From positions 4,155-23,700 of the forward strand of contig DBVV01000066.1 in assembly GCA_002308795.1 (NCBI GenBank): 19,546 bases of DNA. The letters are read 5' to 3'. A program made the position numbers and the translations under genes. The stretch is from Mageeibacillus sp. UBA1255 (lineage in GTDB: Bacteria > Bacillota > Clostridia > UBA1212 > UBA1255). A model generated the notes under the pieces. It had not been told where the DNA came from. It saw only the letters and a list, made by a program, of their open reading frames with translations, and ran no database searches. Below, piece by piece: positions 6,749 through 14,402 of this stretch (positions are counted from its first letter, which is position 1; every line of letters begins with the position of its first letter).

Positions 6749-6824
6749 CTGTTCTATCACTGAATCTGCGGTGTAAGTTCCGCTCTGCCGGCGTATCAGG
6801 CCTCGCGGCCCGGGCGTTCAGCAA

Positions 6825-7247
6825 TTAATAAAATAAGTTTTCAAAAGCGCCGTTGTTGGCGAGACCAATAAAGGTTCCAATGTAAACGATAAAGACGATC
6901 GCGTACACGATGGTGGTAATGATGCCCACAATGATTCCGGCTTTAGCAAGGATAAAACCGACCTTTGCAGTTCCGGTGAGCGTTCCGCCGGCTGCCATAT
7001 ACTCTTTACCTTTTTTACGTCCGATGGCTCCGAGAATGATTCCGACGATGCCGCCGAATACCAGGCTCAGGATGCCTAATACCAGGATATTGGGCTGAGG
7101 TGCAGCGGTCGTCTGAGTCGCATTGATGGTCGGTAAAACCTGGCTCTCGACCTGAGGTGCAGCCATGTCTTCAAGTTTGGTTCCGCAGTTTGCGCAGAAT
7201 TTAACGCTGTCTGCCAGTTGAGCTCCGCAAGTAGGACAAGTTTTCAT
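6825..7247 (-). CDS. Zinc-ribbon membrane protein, function unknown
   Basis: A 140-residue protein. The N-terminal zinc ribbon has Cys4-x2-Cys7 and Cys18-x2-Cys21 (TCPTCG, FCANCG). A Pro/Thr/Gln-rich linker (about 30-52) leads to two hydrophobic regions at about 53-76 and 95-130, separated by a basic loop (GRKKGKEY). The arrangement resembles the common Firmicute zinc-ribbon plus DUF4190-like membrane proteins, which have no established activity. ATG 7247 follows AAAGGAA on the minus strand. The gene starts 111 bases after the 7359-8324 hydrolase stop. I see no terminator and no convincing promoter in that gap, so read-through from the operon is plausible. A strong terminator follows at 6716-6748. 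Confidence 0.8.
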   Translation of the reverse strand: MKTCPTCGAQLADSVKFCANCGTKLEDMAAPQVESQVLPTINATQTTAAPQPNILVLGILSLVFGGIVGIILGAIGRKKGKEYMAAGGTLTGTAKVGFILAKAGIIVGIITTIVYAIVFIVYIGTFIGLANNGAFENLFY

Positions 7248-7358
7248 TTTCTTTAATTCCTTTCGTGATTCAAACCGGTTTCACGGTCTGTGTTATTTTC
7301 CGCGCCCGGCCGGGGTCAATTATTATAAGTTTATGTGTTCCGATCCCTTTTCCGAGCA

Positions 7359-8324
7359 TTATGATTTTAGCATCAAAAAGGACCCTGTGTCAAGTTCTTC
7401 CACAAACTGAGTTATTTCCTTGTCGTATCCTTCGGTGTCGTTTATCCGGATGCGTGAATGTGCGCCCCGGTCGAACCATACGATCTTCTTAGGCGCCGTG
7501 CAGTGTTCGAAAAGGTATTCGACCTGATCGGGGGTAGAATACTGATCCTGGCGGCTGTGCAAAAACAATATAGGCTTTTTCAGAAGACCGATGCGCTTAA
7601 AAGGACCGTCCGTAACGACGTTGGCCCCGGAACAAAGCCTGATCCAGACCATTACCTCCTGCATGACAGGAAAACGCATCTTGTCCGGCCTGTCCGCTTT
7701 CATATGCTGATCAAACGAGCGGTAGAAGCTGTAATACATACCCTCTCCGATCATGCCTTCGACGTAATCTGGACAATCGGGACTGGTAAGAGCGAACAAT
7801 GCCGTTGACGACCCGATGCAGATGCCGTGGAGCAGAACGCGCTCGTTGCCGAACCTGTCGTGCAGCAGCCTGCACCATTCGATAAGGTCGCGGTATTCGC
7901 GGTATCCCAGCGAACTGACCTTGCCCTCGGACAATCCGTGTGCGCGGTTATCGATCACTAAAACGTTTCGCCCCGCCTTGCGAAAAGGTTCCGCGAAATA
8001 ATATGAATACAGCAGGCTTTCGGTCCTGCCTGCGATTATCAGTACCGCGGACGAACCTCCGAAATCAAAATATTCACCGACCATCCGCAGGCCGTCGCTG
8101 ACGATCTCGACGTCCTGCTTAAAAGACGCGTATTCCTTGCCCCAATCCAGGCCGATATTGTACATCCGCACGTATTCCTCGTCTTCGGGGAAACTGCACG
8201 TACGGCCCCATTTACCGGGCTTGTTGCGGCGAAGGAGAGTAGTGTATAGCACCCAGGCGAGTATGAACGTCGGAGCGATCACAAACAGGAAAAGCGCTGC
8301 TAAAACGATCCAGAACCAAAGCAT
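7359..8324 (-). CDS. Membrane-anchored alpha/beta hydrolase with Cys at the nucleophile position
   Basis: A 321-residue protein with an N-terminal membrane helix (about residues 3-31) and an alpha/beta hydrolase domain. The nucleophile elbow reads LLHGICIGSSTALF, so Cys169 takes the place of Ser in G-x-S-x-G. The codons CTC CAC GGC ATC TGC ATC GGG confirm this. Likely acid and base are Asp260 (LHSRQDQYS) and His289 (DRGAHSRI). Cys nucleophiles are known in dienelactone-hydrolase-type relatives, but the low overall similarity prevents a substrate call. ATG 8324 was chosen because GAGG (8330-8333) precedes it and the membrane helix begins there. The longer open frame, up to 8459, overlaps fakA. 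The start is 7 bases after the fakA stop, so the two are coupled. Acyl release or transfer is inferred from context. Confidence 0.85.
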   Translation of the reverse strand: MLWFWIVLAALFLFVIAPTFILAWVLYTTLLRRNKPGKWGRTCSFPEDEEYVRMYNIGLDWGKEYASFKQDVEIVSDGLRMVGEYFDFGGSSAVLIIAGRTESLLYSYYFAEPFRKAGRNVLVIDNRAHGLSEGKVSSLGYREYRDLIEWCRLLHDRFGNERVLLHGICIGSSTALFALTSPDCPDYVEGMIGEGMYYSFYRSFDQHMKADRPDKMRFPVMQEVMVWIRLCSGANVVTDGPFKRIGLLKKPILFLHSRQDQYSTPDQVEYLFEHCTAPKKIVWFDRGAHSRIRINDTEGYDKEITQFVEELDTGSFLMLKS

Positions 8325-8331
8325 AAGCACC

Positions 8332-9975
8332 TCACATGATACCGATGACCCAGTGATATATTTCCTGCCCGGCGTCAACGAATGACGTTTCCAGCATCGG
8401 ATACCGTTCGGATAATTCCTCGCGAAGTTCGTCTTCGTATTCCGCCGGCACACCTGCACCTCTCAGAGCGATCATCGTCTCGCGGTCGTCAATATCTTCT
8501 ATCATCCCGATCGCTTCCGTGACAGCGTCTTTCCAGTCGCTTCCGGAGCATGCAAGTTCGCCGTTCAGAAACGCGATCTCTTCGCCTTCTTCGCAGCTTA
8601 TTCCGCGGCTGGAGTATGCGCGTGAAGCCGTAGCCTCGCTGACCGTATTAACGCCTCCGATCCCGGAACGCATCTGGTGTATGCGCCTGTCGACGTCCGC
8701 TTCGTCCGGTATATCCATCGCGATCGCGAAATAACCTTCCACGAAGCTGGCGGTCGGAAGCACGGTAACGTTCTTGCCCGGCACAAGAGCGGCAGCCTGT
8801 TCGGCGGCAAGGATAACGTTTTTATTGTTCGGAAGGACAACGATCGCGTCTGCGTCCAGCGAATTGAATGCGTCAACGAACTCCTGCGACGAAGTGTTCA
8901 TTGTCGGCCCGCCGTCGATCACGTGATCCGCGCCAAGGCCTTCGAAAAGCGAACGCATACCGGCGCCGTTGACGACCGCCACGACAGAGAGCTGCTTATG
9001 CACCCTGGCGGCAATTTTATTGTCGCGCTCGTTATGCTGCACCTGCATATTTTCCAGCTTAAACGTCAGAAACTCGCCGTATTTCTGCGAAAGATCGATG
9101 ATGATCGACGGCGTGAGCGTGTGGATATGCACTTTTACGCGCTTTCTGTCCTGAACGCAAACGATCGAATTACCAAGCATCTGCAGCGCGTCAATGTACG
9201 ACTTCTGCTTGAAATTCTGCTTGTACTTAGGCGAATTCATAAGCTGCAGTATAAATTCCATGCAATATCCGTCTGTAAACGAACTGTTTTCATCGAAAAG
9301 ACTCAGATCGGGCCCTTTCTGCAAAAGCGATTCACTGTGCAGCGCGGCGTGGTCGTCAATAATCTCCCCCTGCAGGAACTTGACCATGCCCTCGAATATC
9401 AGAATAAATCCGGCGGCGCCGCTGTCAACGACTCCGGCCTCTTTCAGTACAGACAGCTGCTCCGGCGTCATTGACAGCGCTTTTCGCATCTCCGCTACGT
9501 ATGCCTGCAGGATGGCGTCAACAGGTGTCGAGCGTGTTATCTGTGCTCGTATATTTTCGATACCTTCGCGCGCGACGGTCAGGATCGTGCCTTCCACAGG
9601 CCTTATCACCGCGCTGTACGCTTCGCGGTAGCCCTTTACCAGTGCGGAACGAAGCTCGCCCGGACCGATCAGACTTTCTCGCGAAAGCGATTGAGCCAGG
9701 CCGCTGAAAAACTGCGAAAGAATAACGCCGGAATTGCCCCTGGCGCCGAGCAGCATACCTTCGGACAGGAATTTGGTGTAAAAACCCACTTCAGTATTGC
9801 TTGAAGCGTGCTCAAGACCATGCTCGAGAGTCTTGACCATATTCGTACCTGTATCTCCGTCGGGGACGGGGAAGACGTTTAAACGGTTTATCTCATCCTC
9901 CTGCATGCGCAGGTTTGCGAGGCCGTTTCTGAGCATTTGTTCCAGCAGTATTCCGTTTATCTGTTTATAAGACAT
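8332..9975 (-). CDS. fakA: Fatty acid kinase catalytic subunit FakA (DAK2 domain protein)
   Basis: 547 residues, the usual length of FakA, which phosphorylates fatty acids presented by a FakB (DegV-type) protein to give acyl-phosphate. The N-terminal DAK2 domain has NVFPVPDGDTGTNM at 33-46 with Asp39 and Asp41 for Mg-ATP, and GARGNSG at 78-84. The middle domain keeps Cys238 (GYCMEF) and His283/His285 (KVHIH), matching the zinc site known in Staphylococcus FakA. A C-terminal domain from about 330 resembles DegV. Start ATG 9975 has only a weak ribosome binding site. It lies 64 bases after the transporter gene, with a hairpin in the gap. A DegV protein is encoded upstream in the same strand run (11455-12390), which supports a kinase/binding-protein pair. 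Confidence 0.88.
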   Translation of the reverse strand: MSYKQINGILLEQMLRNGLANLRMQEDEINRLNVFPVPDGDTGTNMVKTLEHGLEHASSNTEVGFYTKFLSEGMLLGARGNSGVILSQFFSGLAQSLSRESLIGPGELRSALVKGYREAYSAVIRPVEGTILTVAREGIENIRAQITRSTPVDAILQAYVAEMRKALSMTPEQLSVLKEAGVVDSGAAGFILIFEGMVKFLQGEIIDDHAALHSESLLQKGPDLSLFDENSSFTDGYCMEFILQLMNSPKYKQNFKQKSYIDALQMLGNSIVCVQDRKRVKVHIHTLTPSIIIDLSQKYGEFLTFKLENMQVQHNERDNKIAARVHKQLSVVAVVNGAGMRSLFEGLGADHVIDGGPTMNTSSQEFVDAFNSLDADAIVVLPNNKNVILAAEQAAALVPGKNVTVLPTASFVEGYFAIAMDIPDEADVDRRIHQMRSGIGGVNTVSEATASRAYSSRGISCEEGEEIAFLNGELACSGSDWKDAVTEAIGMIEDIDDRETMIALRGAGVPAEYEDELREELSERYPMLETSFVDAGQEIYHWVIGIM

Positions 9976-10003
9976 ATTGCAGAGTCACTTTCTTCTGAAA
10001 TCT

Positions 10004-10025
10004 GCGGCGTGAACGTGCACGCCGC
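10004..10025 (-). promoter_or_regulatory. Perfect hairpin between transporter gene and fakA
   Basis: GCGGCGTG (10004-10011) and CACGCCGC (10018-10025) form an 8-bp GC-rich stem with a 6-base loop. On the minus strand it is followed by AGATTTCAG, not a T tract, so it is not a standard terminator. It may be an RNA-processing or stability element that sets expression differences inside the operon. Confidence 0.5.
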
Positions 10026-10039
10026 GTCAGAGTGCGGTG

Positions 10040-11389
10040 TTATTTTTTGAGTTCTTTGTTTTTCCTTCCCATATTCTGGATAGACTTCGGAAGCATGAAC
10101 GTAAGCGCGAATGCCAGCAGAACGGCCGCGGCGCATATCGGTGTCATATATTGGACGATCTTCTGCGTCTTGAGCAGCGTGAGCATCGCCTGACCGCCTA
10201 TACCGGAGGCAACGCCGGCGAACAGGCCCTGGACGGCGAAATACATTGCCGCATTGGAGATGCCGGTCTTTTTCTCTTCCTCTGCCGCCAGTTCGGCTGG
10301 TACAGAGTAGGCAACGGAGAACATTGCCCCGATCCCGAACGAGGATATGACGCCGGTCACGATCGAGAGGATCGTTTTGAACGCGCCTGCCTGGAGCATC
10401 GAAACTCCGAACATGCCGAGCATACCGACGGCGAATATGATCAGGATGTATCGGTACGAGAATCCGAATCCGCGGTCTCTTGTGAGTTTATTGTAGAGAA
10501 GAAGCGTGAACGGAACGGGTGCGAACGACGCCATCATGACGAATATCATACTCATTCCTGATACCGAGAAATATTCGTTGATGCCCGAGAGGAACAGCTG
10601 GACGCCGAACGTCATGAATGAGTACACGATCATCCACAGTATATAGCTTTTGTTTTTGAACGTAAACGCGATAGATTTGAACAGATTCACCGTTTCCGAC
10701 TTCTGACCGTCTTCGTCTGTAACGACGCCGTCTTTCGTCGAATTCTCCTTGATCATGAAAAGCGGGATGAGCATCGTCAGCACGATAGGCAGCACGATCA
10801 TCGACACGATGCGGATGTTCATGCCGTTTAGCAGCATACGGACGACAACGTATCCGAGAATGAAATATACGATATCGCATACGGATTTAACGTTGGAAAT
10901 GTAGTTGCGCTCTTCCTGCTTCTCGACGATCTCGGTGAACGTCGCGTAGTACGTGACCATCGTAAGCGTGTAGAAAGTGTAAAATACGCACAGCACGATA
11001 CCGTAGAAGATAGTGTTGAGCAGCGTCATTCCGCCGGGGTTCGGGGTGACAAGCGTAAAGAGTACGTATGCCGCGATCATCGGGATGAGTCCTATCACGA
11101 GCGCGGGGCGGCGGCGTCCGAACCTCGTCTTGAGGTTATCGGTAAGCGAGGCCATCGGCACGTCGATGATGCCGTCAATTATTTTAGCGACGACTCCGAA
11201 TACTGCCCATACCGCCGGGATAACGAGGTCAATCCCGAGGAACGTCTGGTTCGCAATGGCGTCTTCCTTGAATCCGCTGGCGATCAGCGCTGAGCATAAA
11301 TACGAGTTTACCATCAGGTTGAGCATATTTACGCCCATACCTCCGATAGCGTAAAAGAACATCTGCCACTTCTTAGTCAGTTTTTTCAT
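10040..11389 (-). CDS. MFS transporter, GPH (glycoside-pentoside-hexuronide:cation symporter) type
   Basis: A 449-residue membrane protein with about 12 hydrophobic segments. The GPH/MFS_2 signature is present: Asp72 and Asp76 in KIIDGIIDVPMASLTD, then the basic loop KTRFGRRRP (87-95), as in MelB-type symporters. A hydrophilic central loop (about 215-235, KENSTKDGVVTDEDGQ) separates the two six-helix halves. ATG 11389 follows AAGGAG (11397-11402) with 7 bases of spacing. It sits between the degV-type gene (65-base gap) and fakA (64-base gap). Family members usually import sugars or glycosides with Na+ or H+. Here it may import a head-group precursor or move the lipid-related product, which is inference from the neighbours. 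Confidence 0.85.
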   Translation of the reverse strand: MKKLTKKWQMFFYAIGGMGVNMLNLMVNSYLCSALIASGFKEDAIANQTFLGIDLVIPAVWAVFGVVAKIIDGIIDVPMASLTDNLKTRFGRRRPALVIGLIPMIAAYVLFTLVTPNPGGMTLLNTIFYGIVLCVFYTFYTLTMVTYYATFTEIVEKQEERNYISNVKSVCDIVYFILGYVVVRMLLNGMNIRIVSMIVLPIVLTMLIPLFMIKENSTKDGVVTDEDGQKSETVNLFKSIAFTFKNKSYILWMIVYSFMTFGVQLFLSGINEYFSVSGMSMIFVMMASFAPVPFTLLLYNKLTRDRGFGFSYRYILIIFAVGMLGMFGVSMLQAGAFKTILSIVTGVISSFGIGAMFSVAYSVPAELAAEEEKKTGISNAAMYFAVQGLFAGVASGIGGQAMLTLLKTQKIVQYMTPICAAAVLLAFALTFMLPKSIQNMGRKNKELKK

Positions 11390-11403
11390 CTTGTTTCTCC
11401 TTC

Positions 11404-11442
11404 CGGCTTAACGGTAAAACATTATTGAAATGATCGGCTTAA
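11404..11442. repeat. Direct repeat CGGCTTAA, spaced three helical turns
   Basis: CGGCTTAA occurs at 11404-11411 and 11435-11442, 31 bases apart, in the 65-base gap upstream of the transporter gene. The second copy touches the candidate -10 at 11442-11447. It could be a regulator site, or chance. Confidence 0.4.
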
Positions 11443-11471
11443 TAATACACGACGTTAGTTGCTTCCCGCAA
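11442..11471 (-). promoter_or_regulatory. Weak possible internal promoter before the transporter gene
   Basis: On the minus strand TTGCGG (11466-11471), an 18-base spacer and TATTAT (11442-11447). The -35 is poor and overlaps the end of the upstream coding region. It would serve the transporter-fakA-hydrolase segment. Confidence 0.25.
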
Positions 11472-12390
11472 GTGCTTTTTCGAGGATCGCCTTTTCTTCG
11501 GACAGATCTGAGGAGATCGGTTTACCGATGTAGTATGCCGCCATGAGCCCCGGACCGACGTTTACGCCGCAGAACGGGTGTACGTCGTTGATGAATATCT
11601 CTTTCGGGTGGAAGCGCTCCCGGAGCAGTTCTTTGTATTTTTCCGCCTGCGGAAGACGGCTCGTCTGAGCGATGAAGATCGTCTGGTTCTCCGGGTCCTC
11701 GATCGTCTTGTCAATGTATTCGAGCAGCGCAGCGTACGCGGCTTTCGCTCCCTTTGCTTTACCGATGACGGTGGTAAGACCGTTGTAGTCGAATTCGCCG
11801 ATCGGCTTGATGCCAGCCAGAGTGCCGAAGAAAGCCTTGGCGTTGGTCAAACGGCCCTTCCTTGCCACGAACGTGAGATCGTCAAGCCAGCCCGCCTGGT
11901 GGAAACGGTTTTTATTGTCCTCCAGCCACTGTGCCACTTCCTCCATCGTCCTGCCCTCGTCTCTTAAGCGTGCGGCAAGTACCGTCATTAGACCGAATCC
12001 CGGTCCGTATCGCATGGAGTCAACGCAGTGTATTTTTGCTTCGGGGTATTTTTCGAGTACCTGTTTCATGCCTGAGCATGCGAAGCCGAACGCGCCGCTG
12101 ATGGCGCTGGATATCGTTATTACAAGCACGTCTGTTCCGGTTTTGGCGAATTCTTCCATCGCGTTGGCGAACTCCTGCGAGTTCGGAGGAGACGTGGCGT
12201 AGTCCGTAGGATGTTTTTTTAGGTCGGCATAAAATTCTTCTCTCGGCATGATGGCCCAGTCGGGATAGGCTGTCACTTCCGTCTTATCCGGAAGAACGAC
12301 GTGGCCCGGCAGTACTTTAATGTCGTACTGTTCCTGAAAGTCTTTGCTCAGGTCGCACGTGGCATCTGCCATGATAGCAAACTTGTTCAT
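11455..12390 (-). CDS. DegV family fatty-acid-binding protein (FakB-like)
   Basis: A 311-residue cytoplasmic EDD-fold protein. Members bind a free fatty acid and present it to FakA. Recognisable parts are the N-terminal MADATCDL, the ATSPPNSQEF segment (65-74, counterpart of the TSQPS-type motif whose Ser/Thr contacts the carboxylate), ISSAISGAFG (93-102), RKGRLTN (177-183), and the C-terminal CGVNVGPGLMAAYY (274-287). Start ATG 12390 has AGGAGG at 12401-12406 with about 10 bases of spacing and lies 2 bases after the preceding hydrolase stop. The longer open frame to 12525 is inside that gene and is rejected. Its place in a run with fakA, acyl ligases and ACPs supports fatty-acid delivery. 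Acyl-chain preference cannot be read. Confidence 0.88.
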   Translation of the reverse strand: MNKFAIMADATCDLSKDFQEQYDIKVLPGHVVLPDKTEVTAYPDWAIMPREEFYADLKKHPTDYATSPPNSQEFANAMEEFAKTGTDVLVITISSAISGAFGFACSGMKQVLEKYPEAKIHCVDSMRYGPGFGLMTVLAARLRDEGRTMEEVAQWLEDNKNRFHQAGWLDDLTFVARKGRLTNAKAFFGTLAGIKPIGEFDYNGLTTVIGKAKGAKAAYAALLEYIDKTIEDPENQTIFIAQTSRLPQAEKYKELLRERFHPKEIFINDVHPFCGVNVGPGLMAAYYIGKPISSDLSEEKAILEKALAGSN

Positions 12391-12392
12391 TT

Positions 12393-13331
12393 TTAGTTTT
12401 CCTCCTTTATTTCCGATGGTTGGATAAATCTGAATAATTCTTCTTCCGCTCTGGCGGGGTCGATCAGAAATGCTTCCGTGTGGTCCGCGCCTTCTGCCGC
12501 GAAAAACGCTTTGCGTGAGGTGCATGCCTCGAAGCAGTTTCTGCCTCGGACAAACGGTACTTTTTTATCATTGGTGCCGTGCAGAAAGTAACATGGAACT
12601 GCAGCGTTTTTAAGAGAGTCTTCCGTTCGCTGCCTGATATCGATCTTGAAGCGTGCTTTTGAGATCAGCCTTACGACAGGGAGCAGGAGCGGTCCGGGCA
12701 GGTGGCGCTTACGGCAGTCGTCCATGATCTGTTCATAGGGCGAGCCGTATCCGCAGTCGATCACGATCGCGTCTGTTACGGCGGGGTCAAGCTTATCCGA
12801 AGCGTATGCCAGCGTTGCGCCGCCCATTGACATCCCGTAAACGACCGTGTGGTTGACGCCGGGCTGTTTAAGCACCCAGTCGATCCAGCAGATCACGTCA
12901 AACTGCTCTTTAAGCCCCATTGATGTCGGAACGTGCGCGCCCGATCCGTCACCGCGCTGGCTTACGATCAGCAGATTATACCCGTGGCGTGCGAAAACGT
13001 CTGCCTGGACCGCGAAGTTAGCCATAGGGTCGGAGCGGTAGCCGTGGACAAATATTGCCGTCAGTTCTTTTCCGAGATCGTAGTAATCTGCGCCGAGCGT
13101 GAGGCCGTCATCCGTCGTGCACGAGACGCTTTTTCGTGGCAGGGCGGTCAATCTCTCTTTTGCGGAGCGCATTATCTGCGCGTATGCGTGGAAAGCTCCA
13201 CCCGGTTCGATCAGCTTATCAAAGCTGACACCGGGCTTCTCTCTGAAGATCGTGAAGCTCGCGACGACCGCAGGTCCGATTATAAAGACCAGGTACGCGC
13301 CTATGATCGCGAGGAGAATTTTCCACAGCAT
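12393..13331 (-). CDS. Membrane-anchored alpha/beta hydrolase with Ser nucleophile
   Basis: A 312-residue protein with an N-terminal membrane helix (about 4-28) and a serine hydrolase domain. An oxyanion loop IFVHGYRSD lies at 93-101, the nucleophile elbow GMSMGG has Ser168, the acid is probably Asp255 (LHGTNDKKVP), and His284 (EGADHTEAF) is the base. The layout is like BAAT/prolyl-oligopeptidase-like bacterial esterases. The N-terminus (MLW, one helix ending near IIGPAVVASF) parallels that of the 7359-8324 hydrolase, which suggests paralogues. It starts 6 bases after the LRAT-PPTase stop and ends 2 bases before the DegV start. The ribosome binding site is weak, so coupling is likely. It might release acyl groups or trim a lipid at the membrane. 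The substrate is not identifiable. Confidence 0.86.
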   Translation of the reverse strand: MLWKILLAIIGAYLVFIIGPAVVASFTIFREKPGVSFDKLIEPGGAFHAYAQIMRSAKERLTALPRKSVSCTTDDGLTLGADYYDLGKELTAIFVHGYRSDPMANFAVQADVFARHGYNLLIVSQRGDGSGAHVPTSMGLKEQFDVICWIDWVLKQPGVNHTVVYGMSMGGATLAYASDKLDPAVTDAIVIDCGYGSPYEQIMDDCRKRHLPGPLLLPVVRLISKARFKIDIRQRTEDSLKNAAVPCYFLHGTNDKKVPFVRGRNCFEACTSRKAFFAAEGADHTEAFLIDPARAEEELFRFIQPSEIKEEN

Positions 13332-13337
13332 TTTGTC

Positions 13338-14402
13338 TTAACAGACCTTTCCCGGATCGCACCATTCGGCCTGGCGGAACTGTTTTCCGTCGGTCAGATA
13401 TATGTGCGGGCTTGCGGCGTTCTGGCCGCATACGGATAAAACGGGTCTGTTTTCCTCCTTTATTTCGCAGGTGACGCCCTGCATCGTAAGTGAATCGTAT
13501 TTTTCCGGGCGGAAGGTTTTCTTCCCGGAACATTTGAACATTGCTTCCTTTCTGGTCCAGCAGATGATGAATCCTTCAGGCCCTTCAGGCCAGTGCTTCT
13601 GTTCTTCGGCGGAGAAGGCGTGTTTGCGGAGTTTTTGCAGTGCAGATCCGTCGAAACGGCGTTCGATGCCGGTTACCGTTTCCATATCGACTCCGACCTG
13701 GGCGTTGGAGACCGCGACGCACACGGATCCGTCCGCGTGCGAGAAAGAGAAGAAAAATCTGTCGCAAGTCCATGCGCCGTTCTTGTCCTTTTTAAACTGC
13801 AGGCTGTCGGGATCGATCGAAAAGCAGTGTTTAGACGCTATCCTGAGAAGCTCCCAGTCTGCGAGCCTTGACCGCCGCAGCTCGGGATCGGTACATGCAT
13901 TGACCTCGTCCAGCCGTTCGGGCGGTAGCGTATCGTTCGCCGTACTGCCGTATTCGCTGACGTATTCGCTGTCTGACCGCATCAGATAGACGTTGCAGAC
14001 CTTGCGCTGGTCCCACATGCGGAATACCGCCTCTTCCTGAAGGCTGCGGCGCTCGCCGAAAACGCATTCGTACGCGAAGTGTTCGCAATTGTTGCGGATA
14101 AGGTGATATCCGTCTTCGCCCAGACGCGCCCTTGCCCGCCTGACGGTTTCTTCAGGGGGGAAACGCTTTTTGCGTTCTTTTCTGTCCATGATCCCTACTT
14201 CGATTATCTGCCCGGCGCAGAATACGTCTGCATCGGTGGAGCATACGATGAAACGGTTCGGATCTCCGGCGTATTTCGGCAGAGGGGGCATCCCGAATGC
14301 GATGACCTCTTCGTCAGACACGAATATGCCGTAGTGGTAGACCGAACCGATCCTGACTCGCACCATATCTCCGGGGCTGCAATCGGAAGGGGACCATTTC
14401 AT
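13338..14402 (-). CDS. LRAT-like acyltransferase domain fused to a 4'-phosphopantetheinyl transferase
   Basis: A 354-residue two-domain protein. Residues about 8-118 look like an LRAT/HRASLS-type (NlpC/P60-related) domain, with VYHYGIFVSD carrying His23 and NNCEHFAYECVFG carrying the catalytic Cys106. Family members take an acyl group onto Cys and pass it to an amine or hydroxyl. The second family His (after VI) is Ala35. Residues about 135-340 form an Sfp-type PPTase: FSFSHADG with His222, VGVDME with Mg ligands Asp239 and Glu241, and CWTRKEAMFK (281-290). It converts apo-ACP to holo-ACP using CoA. ATG 14402 overlaps the ACP stop (ATGA), so it is co-translated with its likely substrate. A longer frame to 14570 only overlaps the ACP gene and is rejected. 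Which acceptor the LRAT domain uses is unknown. Confidence 0.87.
   Translation of the reverse strand: MKWSPSDCSPGDMVRVRIGSVYHYGIFVSDEEVIAFGMPPLPKYAGDPNRFIVCSTDADVFCAGQIIEVGIMDRKERKKRFPPEETVRRARARLGEDGYHLIRNNCEHFAYECVFGERRSLQEEAVFRMWDQRKVCNVYLMRSDSEYVSEYGSTANDTLPPERLDEVNACTDPELRRSRLADWELLRIASKHCFSIDPDSLQFKKDKNGAWTCDRFFFSFSHADGSVCVAVSNAQVGVDMETVTGIERRFDGSALQKLRKHAFSAEEQKHWPEGPEGFIICWTRKEAMFKCSGKKTFRPEKYDSLTMQGVTCEIKEENRPVLSVCGQNAASPHIYLTDGKQFRQAEWCDPGKVC

Noticed and set aside
7248..7358. Promoter or terminator between the 7359-8324 hydrolase and the zinc-ribbon gene
   Set aside because: A TTGACC is present on the minus strand, but no -10 lies at suitable spacing. The CCCGGCCGGG palindrome there lacks a T tract.
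8677..9474. 265-codon plus-strand open frame
   Set aside because: It is fully antisense to fakA, which has all family motifs. The translation shows no recognisable domain and no ribosome binding site.
12391..12525. N-terminal extension of the DegV frame
   Set aside because: It lies inside the hydrolase gene, and AGGAGG points to ATG 12390, where the family sequence begins.
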